The position numbers and the translations under genes were made by a program. From Lachnospiraceae bacterium UBA3332 (GTDB lineage: Bacteria > Bacillota > Clostridia > Lachnospirales > Lachnospiraceae): a stretch of DNA of 8,263 bases. Every line of letters starts with the position of its first letter. Position 1 is the stretch's first letter. The notes below the pieces were generated by a model, which made no database searches, was not told the origin of the DNA, and saw only the letters and a program-made list of their open reading frames with translations. The stretch covers positions 1-8,263 of the forward strand of contig DERU01000070.1 in NCBI GenBank assembly GCA_002361095.1, written 5' to 3'. This document shows, piece after piece, positions 1 to 6,584 of this stretch.

Positions 1-22
1 AGTTTTTCAACCGTGAATTTAC

Positions 23-38
23 GCCCGCCAAGGCGGGC
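23..38 (+). repeat. GC-rich perfect inverted repeat just upstream of the GH43 ribosome binding site
   Basis: GCCCGCC at 23-29 and GGCGGGC at 32-38 are perfect complements separated by AA. In RNA this would form a stem of six or seven G-C pairs with a very small loop. It ends one base before the Shine-Dalgarno GGGAGG (40-45). No run of T follows, so it is not an intrinsic terminator. It could stabilise a processed transcript end or limit ribosome access to the GH43 start; either role is inference. Confidence 0.5.
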
Positions 39-50
39 AGGGAGGTTATT

Positions 51-1634
51 ATGAAGAAAAAATGGGTTCTCGCAGGTATGGTGCTGGCGGTAAGCATAAC
101 GGCGGCATGCGGTGCAAAGGGACAGGACAACAGAACCGATACGGGGCAGGCGCAGACAGAGGGACAGGAAACGCAGATGCAGGAAACCGTATCCGGGACG
201 GCGGCACAGGAAGCTGCGGAGAAGGACGGATTGCCTGTTTATCTGCAGGGCGTGGATTTGACCGGCCCCGAATTGGTGGAACACACTTTTTCGGAGGTCT
301 CCGTACACGATCCGTCGGTCATTAAGGCCGGGAACAGCTGGTACGTGTTCGGTTCCCATTTGGCGGCTGCCAAGACCGACGATTGGATGAACTGGACGCT
401 TTTGGATTCCGGCGTACATGAGGGCAATACAATCATTCCGGACGCAAGGCAGGAGATGGGGGAAGCTTTTGACTGGGCAAAGACGGATACGTTCTGGGCG
501 CCGGACGTGATACAGCTTGCAGACGGCAGATATTACATGTACTACTGCAACTGTGAGGGCAGTTCCCCCCGTTCCGCGCTGGGGCTTGCGGTGGCGGACA
601 ACGTGGAAGGCCCCTATAAAGATCTGGGTATCCTGCTGAAATCCGGACAGGATGCGGGGACGCCGGACGAGGACGGGGAAGCTTACGACGCTACGGTGAA
701 GCCCAATGCAGTGGATCCCTGTGTGTTTTTTGATAAAGAGGGGAAGCTGTGGATGGTGTATGGCTCTTATTCCGGCGGTATTTACATTCTGGAACTGGAC
801 AGTGAAACCGGATTTCCGCTGGAGAGCGGCTATGGCAAAAAGCTTTTGGGCGGCAACCATCTGCGGATCGAAGCGCCCTATATCCTTTACAGCCCGGAAA
901 CGGATTATTATTATCTGTTTTTGTCTTTCGGCGGCCTGGCCGCGGACGGGGGCTACAACATCCGGGTATGCCGGTCAAAGCAGCCGGACGGCCCTTACCT
1001 GGATGCAGAAGGACAGGACATGATCGACTGTAAGGGGCCGGTGGGCAGCTTTTTCGACGATTCGGCGGCGGGCAGATACGGCGTTAAGCTGATGGGTAAT
1101 TTTACATACCCCTATGTGGAAGGGGAGAACGGAAAGTTTCGGTTCGGTTATGTCTCGCCGGGGCATAACAGCGCCTGTTATGAGGAAGAGACGGGGCGGT
1201 ATTTCCTGATTTTCCACACCCGGTTTGAGCAAAAGGGAGAGGAGCATCAGGTGCGGGTGCATCAGATGTTTTTCAATGAGGACGGCTGGCCGGTGGTTTC
1301 CCCTTACCGTTACGCGGGGGAAAAACTGGGGCCGGTGGAAGAGGGCGCGATTCCCGGCGCTTACAAACTGGTCAACCACATGCACAATATTTCTTCGGTG
1401 ACACGTCCTTCGGAGGATATCGTATTAGCGGAGGATCACACGGTCAGCGGAAGCTATGAGGGAACCTGGGAGTTAAAAGGCGACCATGGCGCCGTGCTGG
1501 TGCTCAACGGTGTGGAATATAAGGGCGAATGGATTGTGGAGTGGGATCAGTTCGGTTACAAAAATGTGGTTGCTTTCACGGCGCTTTCCGACAAGGGATA
1601 TGCAGTCTGGGGCAGCGGATATGCGGCACGGTAA
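51..1634 (+). CDS. GH43 family glycosidase lipoprotein, endo-arabinanase-like
   Basis: Predicted surface enzyme that hydrolyses arabinan or a related pentose polysaccharide; exact substrate is inference. Residues 1-20 form a lipoprotein signal (MKKK, a hydrophobic core, then ITAAC with C20 as the lipidated cysteine), followed by a Q/T/E-rich linker to about residue 60. The five-bladed GH43 domain covers about 80-395: D87 in HDPSV is the expected catalytic base, D222 in VDPCV the pKa-modulating aspartate, E274 in EAPYI the catalytic acid, and H372 in GHN the likely metal ligand. WAPDV at 149-153 is also typical. Residues about 430-524 (GTWEL, then GEW and GYAVWGSGY) match the C-terminal beta-barrel found in extracellular endo-arabinanases. 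All key residues are intact, so it should be active. The start is supported by GGGAGG at 40-45, five bases upstream, and by the signal peptide beginning there. Other GH43 activities (arabinofuranosidase, xylosidase) cannot be excluded. Confidence 0.9.
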   Translation: MKKKWVLAGMVLAVSITAACGAKGQDNRTDTGQAQTEGQETQMQETVSGTAAQEAAEKDGLPVYLQGVDLTGPELVEHTFSEVSVHDPSVIKAGNSWYVFGSHLAAAKTDDWMNWTLLDSGVHEGNTIIPDARQEMGEAFDWAKTDTFWAPDVIQLADGRYYMYYCNCEGSSPRSALGLAVADNVEGPYKDLGILLKSGQDAGTPDEDGEAYDATVKPNAVDPCVFFDKEGKLWMVYGSYSGGIYILELDSETGFPLESGYGKKLLGGNHLRIEAPYILYSPETDYYYLFLSFGGLAADGGYNIRVCRSKQPDGPYLDAEGQDMIDCKGPVGSFFDDSAAGRYGVKLMGNFTYPYVEGENGKFRFGYVSPGHNSACYEEETGRYFLIFHTRFEQKGEEHQVRVHQMFFNEDGWPVVSPYRYAGEKLGPVEEGAIPGAYKLVNHMHNISSVTRPSEDIVLAEDHTVSGSYEGTWELKGDHGAVLVLNGVEYKGEWIVEWDQFGYKNVVAFTALSDKGYAVWGSGYAAR

Positions 1635-1662
1635 CAGAAATTACACATTTCAGCATAAAAGG

Positions 1663-1689
1663 CGGCTGCCCGTTAAGAAGCGGTTGCCG
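1663..1689 (+). other. Imperfect hairpin in the gap between the GH43 and binding-protein genes
   Basis: This is the largest intergenic gap in the window (1635-1705, 71 bases). CGGCTGCC at 1663-1670 can pair with GGTTGCCG at 1682-1689, with one mismatch and one G-U pair and an 11-base loop. The same bases can be read as an imperfect direct repeat, GCGGCTGCC and GCGGTTGCC, 18 bases apart. There is no T-tract, so read-through from the GH43 gene into the transporter genes is expected. Nothing else clear lies in the gap apart from the ribosome binding site at 1694-1705. Confidence 0.25.
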
Positions 1690-1693
1690 GAAA

Positions 1694-1705
1694 GAAGGTG
1701 AAGGA
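1694..1705 (+). promoter_or_regulatory. Ribosome binding site that fixes the binding-protein start at 1706
   Basis: GAAGGTGAAGGA lies directly before ATG 1706, with AAGGTG ending five bases upstream of it. The reading frame is open further upstream to an ATG at 1529, but that stretch lies inside the GH43 gene and encodes a cysteine-rich sequence with no protein-like character. A clear signal peptide begins at 1706, so this start is preferred. Confidence 0.8.
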
Positions 1706-4700
1706 ATGTTTCCAAAAAAGAAACAGCGCAGACTGCTCGCATTTGTGCTGACCGCAGCGATGGCGGCCGGCAGCGTGACGGTTTGTGCCGAAGAGGAAAC
1801 GCAAGAAAAGGTTTCGTCTGACGGAGTGGTCAACGCGGAATCGGCATCCAATTACATTACGGATGACTTTTCCAGCGATATGATCGACACCAATTATTCT
1901 GTGGTCAGTCAAAGCCTGAGCAGCCCTTATTATGAGGGGGAGCCGATTCGGGTTCTGGCGGCGGATCATTTCCGTCCGGTGAGCGGTACCGAGATTGTGT
2001 CCGACGCGGGATATGCGGGAGGCGGCGGCAAGGCGGTGAAGCTTCAAATCCACGACAGCGGCATTGTCACGGTGGACGTACCCGAAACGGCACGCTACTA
2101 CGTCGGCGTGGACTACATGGATGCGGGCAACAGCGTGCTTCCGTTGGAGTTGTCCATGAAAGTGAACGGGGAGTATCAGTTCTATGAACTGCGCGACCTG
2201 GAGTTTGAGGCGGCATGGAAGGATCCGGCGGAGAAATCTTATGACCGTTACGGCAACCAGATTGTGCCGATGCCGGATAAGATGGAAAAGTGGCAGAGCA
2301 AATATGTCATGGACGCCAGCTACCGTCATTCCAGGCCGTTGGCAGTGGAACTGCAAGAAGGGGAAAACGAACTGGAAATCAGCATGATCGAAGGTACCAT
2401 GCTGCTGGGGGAGATTTCCCTGACCAGGGAACCGGCCATCGCAGCCTATACCGGGTCCCGGAAAGCGGAGGGGCAAAACCTGATTTCCATCCAGGCGGAA
2501 GCGATGACGGAGCGCAACGCATCTTCCATCCGGGCCGCCTGTGAGTATGACATTGATTTAGATCCCTATGAGGTGGAAACCAAAACCCTCAACACCATCG
2601 ACAACGCATCCTTTTCGGAGGCGGGACAGAAGGTGACTTATGAGTTTGAAGTGAACGAAGGGGGAACCTATTACCTGGCGCTGAACTTTAAGCAGAGCGA
2701 AAAGGCGGATTTCCCGGTGTTTGTCAATGTGGAGGTAGACGGGCAGATTCCCAACAGCGCCTTTTACAATTACGGCCTCGGCTATGCGAAGGGATATCAG
2801 ACCAAAACCTTCGTGGATGCAGACCAAAATAAGCTGAGCCTGGATTTGGAGCCCGGTGTCCATACCATTTCCTTTACCATCTCTGCGGATCCCATCCGTC
2901 ATGTACTGGAAGGTGTGGATAAGATCATGAGCGGGGTGAACAACCTGAATCTGGAAATCACCAAGGTTGCGGGAACCAATAAGGATAAATACCGGGATTT
3001 GGATATTGAAAAATACATACCGGACGCCATCGACCGTCTGACGGAATATGCCGGTACGCTGGATGAACTTTGTGAAAGCGTAAAGGTTTATAATCCCAAG
3101 GTGAAAAAGATCGGCGCGTTTTCTTCCGCGTCCGTGGCCTCCGAACAGCTCAAAAGCCTTGCAGCGGAGCCGGATAAACTGGCGTTCCGTGTGGCGGAAC
3201 TGACCACCAGTACCAATTCCGTCAATCAGTTTTTGGCGAACCTGATCGACAGCCTGAACAAAAACCAGCTGGGGATCGACCGGATCTATTTGTATCAGGA
3301 AGGGGCGAAGCTGCCCGGGAATGCGGGATTTTTTGCTTCCGCAGGGGCCAGTGTCAAACGCTTTGTGACTTCCTTTGCCTCCCAGGCATATTCTACGGCC
3401 AACACGGACGAATCCCATCTGCAGGTATGGGTGAACCGGTCCCGGCAGTATTTGGAGATCATGCAGAAAATGATCGACGAGGATTTCACGGCCAAGACCG
3501 GAATCGAAGTGGATTTGGCCCTGATGCCCGATCAGAATAAACTGATTTTAGCCAATGCCTCCGGGGATGCGCCGGATATCGCTACCGGCATCAATTACGC
3601 CGTACCCTTTGAACTGGGCATCCGCAGCGCGATTAAGGATCTGACGGAATTTGACGATTTTGTGGAAATTGCGGATCGCTTTGAGGAAGGACTTTTGGTA
3701 CCGGCCACCATCGACGACGGCATTTATGCGCTTCCCGAGACGATGAACTTCTGGGTGCTGTATGTGCGGACGGATATTTTTGATAAGCTGGGCCTGGAAA
3801 CGCCGGACACCCTGCAGGATGTGAAAAATCTGCTGCCTTCCCTGCAAATGAGGGGTATGAACTTTTACTATCCCACGGCGGGGATGCTGGCCATGCGGAA
3901 CTTCCACGGAACCACGCCGCTGATTTTGCAGAACGGGGGTTCCCTGTATACGCAGTTTGCCGGGGATTCCAACCTCACCAGCGAGGGTTCCGTGGCAGGG
4001 TTTAAAGAACTGACCGAGTTGTTTACCATTTACAACCTGCCCAAGGACATTCCCAACTTTTACCAGCATTTCCGCAACGGCTCCATGCCCATCGGAATCG
4101 CGGACTATGCGGTTTATAACATGCTGCTCAACGCGGCGCCGGAAATTGCCAACAGCTGGGAAATTTACCCTATACCCGGTACGGTGGATGCAAGCGGAAA
4201 CATATTGCGGTATTCCTCCGGCGGGGCGGAGAGTACGGTAATGTTTGCCTCCGACCCGGAGCGGGAAGCCAAGGCATGGGAGTTCATGAAGTGGTGGTCC
4301 AGCGCGGAAGTGCAGGCGCAGTTCGGGCAGAACGTGCAGATCACCTACGGCAGTTCCTTTTTGTGGAATACCGCCAACCGGGAAGCTTTCGCCATGCTGC
4401 CCTGGAAAACGCGGGATAAGGAGACGATTCTGGCACAGGCGGAGTGGATCAACGAATCGCCCAGGCTGCCCGGCTCTTACATGGTGGAACGCGAGATTTC
4501 CAACGCCTATAACTCCGTGGTGGTGGACGGGAAGAATCTGCGCCGCACGCTGGACAATGCGGTCAAGCGCATCAACCGGGAGACGGAGCGCAAGCTGGAG
4601 GAATTTGGTTATAACGACCAAAACGGAAACGTGATCACGCCGTATGAGGTTCCCACGCTGGAGCGGGTACGGGAAATCCTGGGGAAAACAGAGCGGAAGG

Positions 4701-4717
4701 GAGGAGAGGGCGAATGA
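1706..4717 (+). CDS. Large secreted extracellular solute-binding protein (family 1) with N-terminal beta-sandwich modules
   Basis: Predicted to capture oligosaccharides outside the cell and deliver them to the two permeases encoded just downstream. It has 1003 residues, more than twice the usual 400-450 of a sugar-binding protein. Residues 1-28 are a signal peptide (KKKQRR, hydrophobic core, then VCA as the likely signal peptidase I site). C27 is preceded by VTV, a poor lipobox. Residues about 80-242 and 258-420 look like two carbohydrate-binding-module-type beta sandwiches; the second has GTYYLALNF, GVHTISF and a closing LNLEITK. Residues about 430-570 are rich in predicted helix. The binding-protein domain covers about 572-965, with DAPDIATG (621-628), YALPETMNFWVLYVRTD (674-690), an AWEFMKWW segment (857-864) and the usual closing helices (ALD-like TLDNAVKRINRE). 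Its stop overlaps the next start (ATGA), which implies translational coupling. The ligand is unknown; the domain calls for the N-terminal half are less certain than the binding-protein call. Confidence 0.88.
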   Translation: MFPKKKQRRLLAFVLTAAMAAGSVTVCAEEETQEKVSSDGVVNAESASNYITDDFSSDMIDTNYSVVSQSLSSPYYEGEPIRVLAADHFRPVSGTEIVSDAGYAGGGGKAVKLQIHDSGIVTVDVPETARYYVGVDYMDAGNSVLPLELSMKVNGEYQFYELRDLEFEAAWKDPAEKSYDRYGNQIVPMPDKMEKWQSKYVMDASYRHSRPLAVELQEGENELEISMIEGTMLLGEISLTREPAIAAYTGSRKAEGQNLISIQAEAMTERNASSIRAACEYDIDLDPYEVETKTLNTIDNASFSEAGQKVTYEFEVNEGGTYYLALNFKQSEKADFPVFVNVEVDGQIPNSAFYNYGLGYAKGYQTKTFVDADQNKLSLDLEPGVHTISFTISADPIRHVLEGVDKIMSGVNNLNLEITKVAGTNKDKYRDLDIEKYIPDAIDRLTEYAGTLDELCESVKVYNPKVKKIGAFSSASVASEQLKSLAAEPDKLAFRVAELTTSTNSVNQFLANLIDSLNKNQLGIDRIYLYQEGAKLPGNAGFFASAGASVKRFVTSFASQAYSTANTDESHLQVWVNRSRQYLEIMQKMIDEDFTAKTGIEVDLALMPDQNKLILANASGDAPDIATGINYAVPFELGIRSAIKDLTEFDDFVEIADRFEEGLLVPATIDDGIYALPETMNFWVLYVRTDIFDKLGLETPDTLQDVKNLLPSLQMRGMNFYYPTAGMLAMRNFHGTTPLILQNGGSLYTQFAGDSNLTSEGSVAGFKELTELFTIYNLPKDIPNFYQHFRNGSMPIGIADYAVYNMLLNAAPEIANSWEIYPIPGTVDASGNILRYSSGGAESTVMFASDPEREAKAWEFMKWWSSAEVQAQFGQNVQITYGSSFLWNTANREAFAMLPWKTRDKETILAQAEWINESPRLPGSYMVEREISNAYNSVVVDGKNLRRTLDNAVKRINRETERKLEEFGYNDQNGNVITPYEVPTLERVREILGKTERKGGEGE
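4699..4706 (+). promoter_or_regulatory. Ribosome binding site of the first permease, inside the binding-protein gene
   Basis: GGGAGGAG ends seven bases before ATG 4714. The site lies within the last codons of the binding-protein gene, and the ATGA overlap (4714-4717) puts stop and start together, a usual arrangement for translational coupling between transporter subunits. Confidence 0.75.
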
Positions 4718-5682
4718 GCGCAGCCATCCAAAAGGCGGAAAATGCGGCCGTCGTGAAAAAGGCGGCCGCCGGAAGGAAGAAGAACAATATCGGCAAGCGG
4801 GAAAATGCGAATCCGGCGGCGAAATGGTTTCTGGCGCCCTACCTGCTGCTGTTTATCACCTTCATCATCGTTCCGATGGTGATCGCGATCGGGCTTTCCT
4901 TCACGAATTTTAATACCATTGAATTTCCCAGTTTTGTGGGATTCATGAACTATATTAACTTAATCACGCAGGACGAGATTTTCATGCAGTATGTCCTGCC
5001 CAATACCGTGGTCTATGTGCTGATCGTCGGCGTGGGCGGCTACATTTTGTCCTTCTTTCTGGCATGGATTCTGGCGCAGCTGTCCAAAGTGCCGCGCACG
5101 ATCCTGGCATTGATATTTTACTCGCCCAGCATGACCAGCGGCGTAGCGATGACCGTGCTGTGGAAAATTATTTTCACCGGGGACCAGACGGGATACCTAA
5201 ACAGCATCCTGATGAAGCTGGGCATTATCACGGAGCCGATTATCTGGCTGGTGGACGTTCGCTATCTGCTGCCCATCGTAATCATCGTGGCGCTGTGGTC
5301 CAGTATGGGCGTGGGATTTTTGGCCATGATGGCCGGTATCTTAAACGCGGACGAGGAACTTTACGAGGCGGGGGCCATCGACGGCATCAAAAACCGTTTT
5401 CAGGAAATGATTTACATCACGGTTCCCACCATGAAGCCGCAGATGCTGTTCGGCGCGGTCATGGCGGTGGTAAACACCTTCTCAAACGGCGCAATCGGCG
5501 TGGCCCTGACGGGTACGAACCCGACGCCCGGCTACAGTGCGCAGCTGATTGTCAACCATATCGAGGATTACGGCTTCATCCGGTACGAGATGGGCTATGC
5601 CGCAGCTGTTTCCGTGGTACTGCTTTTGATCGTATGGTTGTTCTCCACCATGGCAAAGAAGCTGTTTTCCGAAAAAGATTGA
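4714..5682 (+). CDS. Carbohydrate ABC transporter permease, MalF-type (CUT1)
   Basis: One of the two membrane-spanning subunits of the sugar importer; it pairs with the permease encoded at 5699-6571. After a positively charged cytoplasmic N-terminus (residues 1-37, many K/R and A), about six membrane segments can be seen, near 38-62, 97-121, 130-153, 185-208, 246-265 and 295-313. The conserved cytoplasmic EAA loop that docks the ATPase is at about 217-238 (YEAGAIDGIKNRF, ending in TVP), directly before MKPQMLFGAVM. The 322-residue length is normal for the family. Position after a binding-protein gene, with a four-base overlap, agrees. Substrate cannot be told from the permease itself. UgpA/LplB-type annotation would describe the same family. 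Confidence 0.93.
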   Translation: MSAAIQKAENAAVVKKAAAGRKKNNIGKRENANPAAKWFLAPYLLLFITFIIVPMVIAIGLSFTNFNTIEFPSFVGFMNYINLITQDEIFMQYVLPNTVVYVLIVGVGGYILSFFLAWILAQLSKVPRTILALIFYSPSMTSGVAMTVLWKIIFTGDQTGYLNSILMKLGIITEPIIWLVDVRYLLPIVIIVALWSSMGVGFLAMMAGILNADEELYEAGAIDGIKNRFQEMIYITVPTMKPQMLFGAVMAVVNTFSNGAIGVALTGTNPTPGYSAQLIVNHIEDYGFIRYEMGYAAAVSVVLLLIVWLFSTMAKKLFSEKD

Positions 5683-5698
5683 GAAAGGGGATGGAGGA

Positions 5699-6571
5699 AT
5701 GGCTGGATATAAAGGGAGCAGTATCAATCCCAAAAAATTTGAAAAAAGTCAGATTAAGCTGATTTTGGCAGTATCGCCTCTGGCAGTGCTCATGCTGCTG
5801 CCGATCATCTTCATTTTCTGCCATGCGTTCAAGCCCATGGATGAGCTGTTCGCGTTCCCGCCCCGGTTTTTTGTCACGAGGCCGACGCTGGATAACTTCC
5901 GGGGACTGATGAAAGCGTCGCAGACATCGGGAATCCCGATGAGCCGTTATGTGTTTAACTCTCTGGTGGTGACGCTTTCGGACGTGGTTTTGTCCATTGT
6001 TTTATCCACTTCTGCGGGCTTTGCCCTTTCCAAACTCAAATTTAAAGGGAAGGAAGCCCTGATGGAAATTAACAATATGGCGCTGATGTTCGTGCCCGTG
6101 GCGGTGATGATTCCCCGTTATCTGGTAATCAACGCACTGGGAATGACGAACAATTACCTGGCGCACATCCTGCCGCTTTTGGCCATGCCGGTCAGCCTGT
6201 TTTTGGTGAAGCAGTTTATTGACCAGATTCCGGATGCCTTAATCGACGCGGCTTACATGGACGGCGCAACGGATCTCGTGGTATACCGCAAGATCATCCT
6301 GCCGATGGTAAAGCCTGCGATTGCGACTTCCGCCATCCTGGCGTTCCAGCAGGTATGGGCGAATGTGGAAAGCTCCAATCTGTACATGAACGAGGACGGT
6401 CTGCGTACCCTTGCCTTTTATATGAATACGCTGGCCAATGCGAACAATACCGTGGCCGGGCAGGGAATTGCGGCGGCGGCGACGCTGATCATGTTTGTGC
6501 CGAATCTGGTGATGTTTATTTTCTGTCAGAAGAGCATCATGAACACGATGGCGCATTCCGGCATCAAATAA
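5699..6571 (+). CDS. Carbohydrate ABC transporter permease, MalG-type (CUT1)
   Basis: Second membrane-spanning subunit of the sugar importer. The 290 residues hold about six membrane segments (near 19-41, 88-110, 125-146, 152-171, 207-222 and 257-276). The EAA loop is at about 180-202 (ALIDAAYMDGAT, ending in ILP), more canonical than in the partner permease. The C-terminus HSGIK resembles the usual end of MalG-like proteins. The gap to the preceding gene is 16 bases. The start at 5699 is served by AAAGGGG (5684-5690) at eight bases. A competing ATG at 5691 is in another frame and does not give a permease. No ATPase gene accompanies the pair, as is common for CUT1 systems in Firmicutes that share one MsmX-like ATPase. 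Confidence 0.93.
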   Translation: MAGYKGSSINPKKFEKSQIKLILAVSPLAVLMLLPIIFIFCHAFKPMDELFAFPPRFFVTRPTLDNFRGLMKASQTSGIPMSRYVFNSLVVTLSDVVLSIVLSTSAGFALSKLKFKGKEALMEINNMALMFVPVAVMIPRYLVINALGMTNNYLAHILPLLAMPVSLFLVKQFIDQIPDALIDAAYMDGATDLVVYRKIILPMVKPAIATSAILAFQQVWANVESSNLYMNEDGLRTLAFYMNTLANANNTVAGQGIAAAATLIMFVPNLVMFIFCQKSIMNTMAHSGIK

Positions 6572-6584
6572 GGGGGGAAAGGGC

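Noticed and set aside
1631..1659. Possible promoter between the GH43 and binding-protein genes (GTAACA, 17 bases, CATAAA)
   Set aside because: Each box matches the sigma-A consensus at only four of six positions, and such matches are common by chance. An internal promoter is possible but not supported.
1663..1689. Intrinsic terminator after the GH43 gene
   Set aside because: The stem is imperfect with a large loop and no T-tract follows it, so termination is unlikely.
1529..1705. N-terminal extension of the binding protein to an ATG at 1529
   Set aside because: It would overlap the GH43 gene by more than 100 bases, has no good ribosome binding site, encodes an unlikely cysteine-rich stretch, and would bury the signal peptide that begins at 1706.
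3069..3086. CcpA-type cre operator resemblance (TGTGAAAGCGTAAAGG)
   Set aside because: The left half fits but the right half lacks the closing CA, and it lies deep inside a coding region. A similar half-match near 5928 fails in the same way.
3548..4621. Long antisense open frame (357 codons) opposite the binding-protein gene
   Set aside because: The + strand frame has a signal peptide, recognisable domains and ribosome binding sites. The antisense translation is low-complexity and rich in H, R, Q and G, typical of the shadow of a GC-rich coding strand. Similar antisense frames at 1673-2476 and 2558-3418 are rejected for the same reason.
5691..5762. Alternative ATG at 5691 before the second permease
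   Set aside because: It is in a different frame that stays open only as a shadow of the surrounding genes and gives no permease sequence. ATG 5699 begins a normal MalG-type protein.
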